Shown: piece after piece, positions 6,067-10,585 of the stretch | How the letters are laid out: every line of letters begins with the position of its first letter | Numbering within the stretch: the first letter of the stretch is position 1 | Source of the DNA: Bacteroidota bacterium | GTDB taxonomy: Bacteria; Bacteroidota; Bacteroidia; Chitinophagales; Chitinophagaceae | NCBI GenBank assembly: GCA_023391895.1 | Contig: JAEWAC010000333.1 | Coordinates: 1-10,585 of the forward strand | Direction: 5' to 3' | Length of the DNA stretch: 10,585 nt | The notes under the pieces: model-generated | What the model saw: only the letters and a program-made list of their open reading frames with translations | What the model was told of the DNA's origin: nothing | Database searches by the model: none | Translations under genes and position numbers: made by a program

Positions 6067-7908
6067 ATGGATAAATTTATTGTTTCAGCCCGTAAATACC
6101 GACCCCAGACCTTTGATACCGTTGTGGGGCAGCAGCATATTACCACTACCCTTAAAAATGCTATCCGCAGCAACCACCTGGCGCATGCCTTTTTGTTTTG
6201 CGGTCCCAGGGGGGTAGGTAAAACCACCTGTGCCCGCATCCTGGCCAAGACCATCAACTGCGAGGCCATTACCCCCGAAGGCGAAGCCTGTAACCAGTGC
6301 CACTCCTGTAAGTCGTTCAACGAAGGGATCTCCATGAACATCCACGAGCTGGATGCGGCCTCCAACAACTCGGTGGACGACATCCGCGCCCTGGTAGAGC
6401 AGGTACGCTTTGCCCCCCAGGCCGGTAAATACAAAGTGTATATAATAGATGAGGTACACATGCTCTCCTCCTCTGCCTTTAATGCGTTTTTAAAAACCCT
6501 GGAGGAGCCGCCCCCCTACGCCATTTTTATTTTAGCCACTACGGAAAAACATAAAATCCTGCCCACCATCCTCAGCCGGTGCCAGATCTTTGATTTCAAA
6601 CGCATTACCCTGCAGGATACGGTAGACCACCTGCAGAATATTGCGCAAAAAGAAAGCATCCAAACAGACGAGGCGGCCCTGCAGCTCATTGCGCAAAAAA
6701 GCGAAGGTTGTATGCGGGATGCCCTGAGCATACTGGATAAAATTGTGTCGTTTACCAATAGCACGGTTACCTACAACAACACCCTGGAGCACCTGAACAT
6801 CCTGGATGCCGATTATTACTTTAAGCTCATGGATTGCATGCTGAACCAGGACCTGGCCGGCGCCATGCTGCTGTACGACGACATCAACAAAAAAGGCTTT
6901 GAAGGCGAAATGGTGCTGAACGGCTTTGCCGAGTTCATCCGCAACCTGCTGGTCAGCAAAGACGAGCGGGTGGCCGGCCTGCTGGAAGTGGTGGACACTT
7001 TTAAAAAACGCTATATCGAAACGGCGCAAAAAACCGAAACCGGTTACCTGATCAGCGCCCTCAACATTTTAAGCGAAGCCGAGATCAATTACAAAGCGGC
7101 CCGCAACAAGCGCCTGCACGTAGAGCTGGCCCTGATCAAGCTGTGCTACCTGCAGCAGGCCCTGCAGCTAACGGCCAATGGTGTGGCACTTGATAAAAAA
7201 AAAGTAGTTGAAACCGCACGGCCTATTGCTTTTAGAAACATCACCCCCATTGTAGCCAGTGCGGTGGAGGCGGCGCCTTCCGTAAAAGCGGCCCAGCCCA
7301 AAATGGCAGATGAGCCCAAACTGATCATTGAAACACCGGTTCAAAAACCCATACCGGTGGCAAAGGAAGAAAAACCGGCCTACACGGCACCGGCAACAGC
7401 GCCCACTGCTACAGCCCCGGCAACCCAAACCCCGGCAGCACCTGCCCCCGGCAGAACCCGGCTTTCTTCTTTAGAAGCTCTGCGCCAGAAAATACAGCAG
7501 GAAGCCATTGGTACTACTGTGGTAATGGACCAGCCGCTGGAACAGGAAAAACTGGAAACCGCCTGGAAAGCCTTTATTCAGCAATTAAGAGACGCTAAAA
7601 ACCCGGCGGTACAAAGCTTTGAGCTGGCGCAACTGATCATTAAAGACGCCAGCAGCTTTGAGGCCACGGCCACCAACAACCTGCAGCAAAAGTTTCTGGA
7701 GCTGGAACGCAACAAAGCCTGCGAATTTCTGCAAAAAGAACTTTGTAACAAACAGCTTCAATTCTCCATACTGCTGATAGAAGCCCCGCAGGAAGAGATC
7801 GTGTACGAACGGCCGCTTTCCTCCAAGGAGCAGTACCAGAAGATCATTGAGCAATTTCCACTGGTCAAAGAGCTGCGGGAAAGACTCCGCATGGACCTGG
7901 ACTTTTAA
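6067..7908 (+). CDS. dnaX: DNA polymerase III subunit tau/gamma (DnaX)
   Basis: Clamp-loader ATPase subunit that loads the sliding clamp and, in its long tau form, links polymerase to helicase in the replisome. It has 613 residues. Walker A is GPRGVGKT (46-53). The zinc site is formed by Cys65, Cys75, Cys78 and Cys81. Walker B is VYIIDEVH (124-131), and the SRC arginine-finger motif is at 170-172. The collar domain III ends near 372. A Pro/Ala-rich linker follows (about 380-465), then a tau-type C-terminal domain to 613. The N-terminus MDKFIVSARKYRPQTFDTVVGQ is typical of DnaX, which fixes the ATG at 6067. At codons 377-379 three AAA codons form an A9 run exactly at the core/linker junction, and both other frames stop at once. 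I see no intrinsic terminator after the gene. Identification is secure. Confidence 0.97.
   Translation: MDKFIVSARKYRPQTFDTVVGQQHITTTLKNAIRSNHLAHAFLFCGPRGVGKTTCARILAKTINCEAITPEGEACNQCHSCKSFNEGISMNIHELDAASNNSVDDIRALVEQVRFAPQAGKYKVYIIDEVHMLSSSAFNAFLKTLEEPPPYAIFILATTEKHKILPTILSRCQIFDFKRITLQDTVDHLQNIAQKESIQTDEAALQLIAQKSEGCMRDALSILDKIVSFTNSTVTYNNTLEHLNILDADYYFKLMDCMLNQDLAGAMLLYDDINKKGFEGEMVLNGFAEFIRNLLVSKDERVAGLLEVVDTFKKRYIETAQKTETGYLISALNILSEAEINYKAARNKRLHVELALIKLCYLQQALQLTANGVALDKKKVVETARPIAFRNITPIVASAVEAAPSVKAAQPKMADEPKLIIETPVQKPIPVAKEEKPAYTAPATAPTATAPATQTPAAPAPGRTRLSSLEALRQKIQQEAIGTTVVMDQPLEQEKLETAWKAFIQQLRDAKNPAVQSFELAQLIIKDASSFEATATNNLQQKFLELERNKACEFLQKELCNKQLQFSILLIEAPQEEIVYERPLSSKEQYQKIIEQFPLVKELRERLRMDLDF
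7195..7265 (+). promoter_or_regulatory. Putative slippage/frameshift site in dnaX with downstream stem
   Basis: A9 (7195-7203) is read as AAA AAA AAA followed by G. One base back gives AGT AGT TGA (stop at 7209-7211). One base forward gives TAG (7205-7207). Nine bases after the run, ACCGCAC (7213-7219) pairs perfectly with GTGCGGT (7259-7265). GGC/GCC and TA/TA extend the stem with single-base bulges. Products would be about 379-381 residues, carrying all three clamp-loader domains but no tau tail. This parallels Thermus thermophilus dnaX (A9 transcriptional slippage) and E. coli dnaX (A AAA AAG frameshift). The site is seen; its activity is inferred. Confidence 0.6.
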
Positions 7909-7912
7909 AGTA

Positions 7913-7960
7913 GTTGAATGGTTGATTGGGTGAAGTGTTGATTGGTTGAGAGGTTTATGG
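7913..7960 (+). repeat. Six tandem degenerate octamers, GTTGATTG-like
   Basis: Directly after dnaX the sequence divides into GTTGAATG, GTTGATTG, GGTGAAGT, GTTGATTG, GTTGAGAG and GTTTATGG with exact 8-base spacing. The motif is the reverse complement of the TCAAC-type heptamers further right: GTGTTGAT (7935-7942) pairs perfectly with ATCAACAC (8056-8063). Confidence 0.75.
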
Positions 7961-7965
7961 TTGTA

Positions 7966-8102
7966 TATGGGATTTTAAAGAAGTTGGATCGCAGATTTTA
8001 AATGGATTTCACAGATATTGAGCAGTATGGGCTTTTAAAAGACTTTCGAACAACGATCAACACCCAACGCCCAACACTCCGACATGGGGTTTTGAAGAAG
8101 TT
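7966..8102 (+). repeat. Three spaced copies (A, B, C) of the 20-base dispersed element
   Basis: TATGGGATTTTAAAGAAGTT (7966-7985), TATGGGCTTTTAAAAGACTT (8026-8045) and CATGGGGTTTTGAAGAAGTT (8083-8102) start 60 and 57 bases apart, all on +. Copies B and C are each followed within a few bases by a heptamer tract, so they look like degenerate units of a larger repeat. Each reads ATG-GGN-TTT-stop (TAA, TAA, TGA). Confidence 0.65.
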
Positions 8103-8136
8103 CGCTGCTGTCAACTGTCATCTATCATCTGTCAAC
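8048..8136 (+). repeat. Two tracts of tandem heptamers, NNTCAAC-like
   Basis: Tract 1 (8048-8075) is GAACAAC, GATCAAC, ACCCAAC, GCCCAAC. Tract 2 (8109-8136) is TGTCAAC, TGTCATC, TATCATC, TGTCAAC. The 7-base phase is exact within each tract, and the two flank copy C of the 20-base element. No unique spacers occur between uniform repeats, so this is not a CRISPR array. Confidence 0.7.
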
Positions 8137-8191
8137 CTAACCGTTGTTTCATGGCTCATTCACCCGCTTTCTTCAAAAGGTTTTTGAAGCA

Positions 8192-8223
8192 TTTGCTTTA
8201 GATAGTTACCTATTTTACATTTT
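8192..8223 (+). promoter_or_regulatory. Candidate promoter for the pyruvate dehydrogenase E2 gene
   Basis: TTTG (8192-8195), a 20-base spacer, and TACATTTT (8216-8223; 7 of 8 to TAnnTTTG) fit the Bacteroidota promoter pattern. The implied leader is about 25 bases, A/T-rich and without Shine-Dalgarno. A second TACATTGA directly before the ATG is a poorer match. Confidence 0.5.
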
Positions 8224-8253
8224 ACCTTAATTTCGGGCAAAATTTTACATTGA

Positions 8254-9927
8254 ATGGCTGAAGTGATTTTGATGCCTCGCCTTAGCGATACCATGACCGA
8301 AGGAGTAATTGCTGCCTGGCATAAAAAAGTTGGTGACCCGGTAAAAAAAGGTGACTTGCTGGCCGAAATTGAAACGGACAAAGCCACCATGGAACTGGAA
8401 AGCTACAAGGACGGAACCTTATTACACATTGGCGCCGACAAAGGCGGCAAGCTACAGGTAAATGATCTGCTGGCGATTATTGGCCAGCAGGGAGAAGATA
8501 TATCCCAGCATCTTACCGGCCAGGCACCCGCCGGCGCCGGTCAGCCTGATACCCAAAAGGCAGATGTAACCAAAGAACAACAGCCCACGGCCAAAGCCGA
8601 GGGCGACGTACCGCCGGCCGCTGCACCCCAGGGTGGCGGTATGGACATCAGCAAAATGGAAGAAGTGGTGCTGATGCCCCGCCTGAGTGACACCATGACC
8701 GAGGGCGTGATAGCCGCCTGGCACAAAAAGGTAGGCGACCCGGTGAAAAAAGGCGACCTGTTGGCCGATATAGAAACCGACAAAGCCACGATGGAGCTGG
8801 AAAGCTACAAAGACGGCAAGCTGCTGTACCAGGGCGCCGAACCCGGTCAAAAAATTGCCGTGAACGACCTGCTGTGCATTATCGGCGACGAAAGCAAGGT
8901 AGACGTACAAGCAATTGTAGCGGCTTCAAAAGGTGGTGCACAACCGCAAGCAGCTCCTGCCCAGGCACCGCAAGGCGCACAACCGCAACAGGCCCAGCCA
9001 CAACAACAAGCTACGGCAGCCGCAACGTCCGCTCCTGCTTCTTCTGCCACCGACGGTCGTGTAAAAGCGGCTCCGCTGGCCAAAAAGTTAGCAGCCGAAA
9101 AAGGCATTGACCTGAGCCAGGTTCAGGGCAGCGGCGACAACGGCCGTATTGTAAAAAGCGATGTTGACAATTTTGTTCCAGCCCAAAAAGCTGCTCAGGC
9201 CCAACCGCAGCCGGCAACCGCCGCCCAACCGGTTATTTCGGGTCAGGAAGGCTATACCGACATCAACGTATCGCAAATGCGGAAGGCCATTGCCCGCCGC
9301 CTGGGTGAGAGCAAGTTCAGCGCCCCGCACTTTTACCTGACCATGGAAATTACCATGGATAAAGCGATGGAAGCCCGTGCCCAGATGAACGAAGTAAGCG
9401 ATGTAAAAATTTCCTTTAACGATATGGTGGTGAAAGCCGCCGCCATGGCCCTGCGCAAGCACCCCGCCGTGAACTCCTCCTGGATGGGCGATTTTGTACG
9501 CCAGTACCAGCATATAAATGTAGGTGTGGCCGTGGCCATTGAAGATGGCTTGATTGTACCGGTAGTGCGTTTTACCGACCAGAAAACCCTGAGTCAGATT
9601 GCGGCCGAAACCAAAGAACTGGCCGGCAAGGCTAAGGCCAAAAAATTGCAGCCGAATGAGTTTAGCGGCAACACCTTTACCATCTCCAACCTGGGCATGA
9701 TGGACATTGATGAATTTACCGCCATCATCAACCCGCCGGATAGTGCGATTATGGCAGTAGGCAGAATCAAGGAAATAGTAGTCCGTAAAGGCGATGGCTT
9801 TGGCGTAAGCAACGTAATGAAGGTAACCCTGAGCTGCGACCACCGCAGTGTGGACGGCGCTGTGGGAGCCTCCTTCCTGCAAACGTTTAAAAAATACCTG
9901 GAGAACCCGGTGACCATGCTGGTATAA
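8254..9927 (+). CDS. pdhC: Dihydrolipoyllysine acetyltransferase, pyruvate dehydrogenase E2
   Basis: Core E2 subunit of the pyruvate dehydrogenase complex (aceF/pdhC type), transferring the acetyl group from lipoyl-lysine to CoA. It has 557 residues. Lipoyl domain 1 spans about 1-77, with the lipoylated Lys43 in ETDKATMELES. Lipoyl domain 2 spans about 135-212, with Lys177 in the same motif. A Gln/Ala/Pro-rich linker follows. The peripheral subunit-binding domain is at about 269-308 (KAAPLAKKLAAEKGIDLSQV, GRIVKSDV). The catalytic 2-oxoacid acyltransferase domain runs from about 330 to the end, with DHRSVDG containing His530 and Asp534. The start is fixed by MAEVILMPRLSDTM. E1 and E3 genes are not adjacent here, so the E2 gene appears to stand alone. 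Substrate assignment to pyruvate rather than another 2-oxoacid rests on overall resemblance. Confidence 0.95.
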   Translation: MAEVILMPRLSDTMTEGVIAAWHKKVGDPVKKGDLLAEIETDKATMELESYKDGTLLHIGADKGGKLQVNDLLAIIGQQGEDISQHLTGQAPAGAGQPDTQKADVTKEQQPTAKAEGDVPPAAAPQGGGMDISKMEEVVLMPRLSDTMTEGVIAAWHKKVGDPVKKGDLLADIETDKATMELESYKDGKLLYQGAEPGQKIAVNDLLCIIGDESKVDVQAIVAASKGGAQPQAAPAQAPQGAQPQQAQPQQQATAAATSAPASSATDGRVKAAPLAKKLAAEKGIDLSQVQGSGDNGRIVKSDVDNFVPAQKAAQAQPQPATAAQPVISGQEGYTDINVSQMRKAIARRLGESKFSAPHFYLTMEITMDKAMEARAQMNEVSDVKISFNDMVVKAAAMALRKHPAVNSSWMGDFVRQYQHINVGVAVAIEDGLIVPVVRFTDQKTLSQIAAETKELAGKAKAKKLQPNEFSGNTFTISNLGMMDIDEFTAIINPPDSAIMAVGRIKEIVVRKGDGFGVSNVMKVTLSCDHRSVDGAVGASFLQTFKKYLENPVTMLV

Positions 9928-9931
9928 CCGG

Positions 9932-9951
9932 TATGGGTTTTTGAAAGAGTT
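9932..9951 (+). repeat. 20-base dispersed element, copy E
   Basis: TATGGGTTTTTGAAAGAGTT starts 4 bases after the E2 stop codon. It reads ATG-GGT-TTT-TGA and matches the consensus of the four other copies. Like copy D it sits directly behind a gene end on the same strand. Confidence 0.6.
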
Positions 9952-9991
9952 GGTTCACATTGGTTTTACCACGCCAATTAAATAAATTTTA

Positions 9992-10020
9992 AAAAGTCCT
10001 GTAGAATCTGCAGGACTTTT
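9992..10020 (+). terminator. Intrinsic terminator after the E2 gene
   Basis: AAAAGTCCTG (9992-10001) pairs perfectly with CAGGACTTTT (10011-10020), followed by CTTTT. The stem is strong, with a short loop and T-rich tail; the A-rich left arm would allow function in both directions. Confidence 0.88.
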
Positions 10021-10028
10021 CTTTTACG

Positions 10029-10237
10029 GGCAGTTGCACAGCTTGGCAGTTGCTTTACTTCTTGGCATCGCCGGTAAGGTGGGAGAAGTGTTGCATCTTA
10101 TGGTAACCCATCTTGCATTAAACATTTACCAGGTGAACTGCGATTATAAGAAAACGCAAGTATAACTTATTGACTCGCTTTGGATAATGTATTAACGAGA
10201 TAGGGTTGTATGTGCAGAAATGATGCGTATATTTATT
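10029..10237. other. Gene-free stretch between terminator and structured block
   Basis: No gene recognised. A 9-base direct repeat GGCAGTTGC occurs at 10029-10037 and 10045-10053. From about 10131 the sequence turns visibly AT-rich and no longer resembles the preceding genes, which suggests a junction with accessory DNA. A - strand open frame (10118-10321) runs through the self-complementary block on the right and shows no protein features, so I do not call it. Confidence 0.4.
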
Positions 10238-10377
10238 GTTAGGCCGATACTTTACTCCTAAATACAGGCAGTACGGCGACATCGGCCAACCCAAAAGTAT
10301 ACCGCAAGGCCCCACGAACAATCCTTTAGTGAGGCCTTTTTCAGAGGGCCTTTCGGATACTTTTCTTTTTGTTAGGC
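10238..10377. other. Highly self-complementary block bounded by GTTAGGC cores (attC-like or attenuator)
   Basis: GTTAGGC occurs in the same orientation at 10238-10244 and 10371-10377. GTTaGGCCGAT (10238-10248) pairs with ATCGGCCAAC (10281-10290), 10 bp with one bulged A. A second stem pairs 10293-10312 with 10346-10364: AAAA/TTTT, GTAT/ATAC, bulged A10301, CCG/CGG, one mismatch, AA/TT, GGCCC/GGGCC. GGCCAAC (10284-10290) and GTTAGGC (10371-10377) can serve as the RYYYAAC and GTTRRRY ends of an integron attC of about 94 bases. ATACTTT at 10248-10254 competes with ATACTTTT at 10357-10364 for AAAAGTAT (10293-10300), which would equally suit an attenuator. Function is not established. Confidence 0.4.
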
Positions 10378-10383
10378 GTAATT

Positions 10384-10585
10384 ATGAAAACAGTCTGCAT
10401 TCTTTTAATTTCATTTTTATTTTTCGGCTGTACTGGCATTGAACGCTTGAACAATAAGATATATGAAATCCAAAAACAGTCTATTCTCGAATCCCCTTAC
10501 AAAAGTGCAATTGGTACTACAGTTTATGTTGAAGCACAAAAAGATTTTAGATTAAACAAATTACCTAAACTGCTTAGAAATAAAA
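10384..10585 (+). CDS. Small AT-rich lipoprotein, 3'-truncated by window edge
   Basis: The frame opens at the ATG at 10384 and runs without a stop to the right edge (67 codons visible). MKTVCILLISFLFFGC is a compact lipoprotein signal with the lipobox cysteine at residue 16. After it come TGIERLNNKIYEIQKQSI and a short basic stretch (LNKLPKLLRNK). I recognise no family. By hand count the visible part is about 30% G+C (60 of 202 bases), far below the other genes, which suggests horizontal origin. It starts 6 bases after the right-hand GTTAGGC core, as a gene in an integron cassette or behind an attenuator would. The lipoprotein prediction is good; function is unknown. Confidence 0.7.
   Translation, partial: MKTVCILLISFLFFGCTGIERLNNKIYEIQKQSILESPYKSAIGTTVYVEAQKDFRLNKLPKLLRNK

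Noticed and set aside
6890..7035. Shorter A6 runs in dnaX as alternative slippery sites
   Set aside because: They fall inside the conserved clamp-loader domains, so termination there would break the fold. Only the A9 run is at a domain boundary with immediate stops and a stem.
7913..8136. CRISPR array
   Set aside because: The repeats are 7-8 base degenerate tandem units with no spacers of uniform length between longer identical repeats, and no cas genes are near.
10118..10321. - strand 67-codon open frame in the right-hand spacer
   Set aside because: It runs through the self-complementary block and carries no signal, domain or plausible start context.
10236..10442. + strand 68-codon open frame overlapping the lipoprotein start
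   Set aside because: It spans the structured block and overlaps the much better lipoprotein frame beginning at 10384 in a different frame.

Overview
The window looks like a chromosome segment from a member of the Bacteroidota, most likely a Chitinophagaceae-type organism. The reasons are: promoter-like TAnnTTTG boxes, including two perfect TACATTTG copies; A-rich leaders with no Shine-Dalgarno sequence; short lipoprotein signal peptides; a two-lipoyl-domain pyruvate dehydrogenase E2; and paired YcbB-type L,D-transpeptidases. The taxon is inferred from style and family resemblance, not from a database search.

Layout. (1) Positions 2-3038: two paralogous L,D-transpeptidases in tandem on +, the first cut by the left edge, with a strong hairpin between them. 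(2) 3076-4245: a GNAT-like acyltransferase of unknown substrate. It converges with (3), a TIGR03118-family beta-propeller-like lipoprotein on - (4362-5483), and a strong bidirectional terminator lies between them. (4) 5484-6066: a divergent gene-free stretch with a perfect DnaA-box 9-mer inside the loop of a GC-rich hairpin and a dnaX promoter candidate. (5) 6067-7908: dnaX, the clamp-loader tau/gamma subunit. (6) 7909-8253: a repeat-rich spacer with octamers, heptamers and three copies of a 20-base element. (7) 8254-9927: the E2 subunit of pyruvate dehydrogenase, followed by a terminator. (8) 9928-10383: a gene-free stretch that turns AT-rich and ends in a highly self-complementary 140-base block with two GTTAGGC cores. 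(9) 10384 to the right edge: the start of a small AT-rich lipoprotein gene, probably accessory DNA.

The genes do not form one pathway. Cell-wall cross-linking, DNA replication and central carbon metabolism sit side by side as separate transcription units. The last few hundred bases look like the edge of an accessory or mobile region.

The most interesting signals are not genes. First, an A9 run sits in dnaX exactly where the clamp-loader core ends; both alternative frames stop within two codons and a stem lies 9 bases downstream, which suggests a slippage or frameshift switch making a gamma-like short product. Second, a 20-base element occurs five times in intergenic DNA on +, and every copy reads ATG-GGN-TTT-TRA (Met-Gly-Phe-stop). 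Third, an attC-like or attenuator-like block precedes the AT-rich lipoprotein gene.
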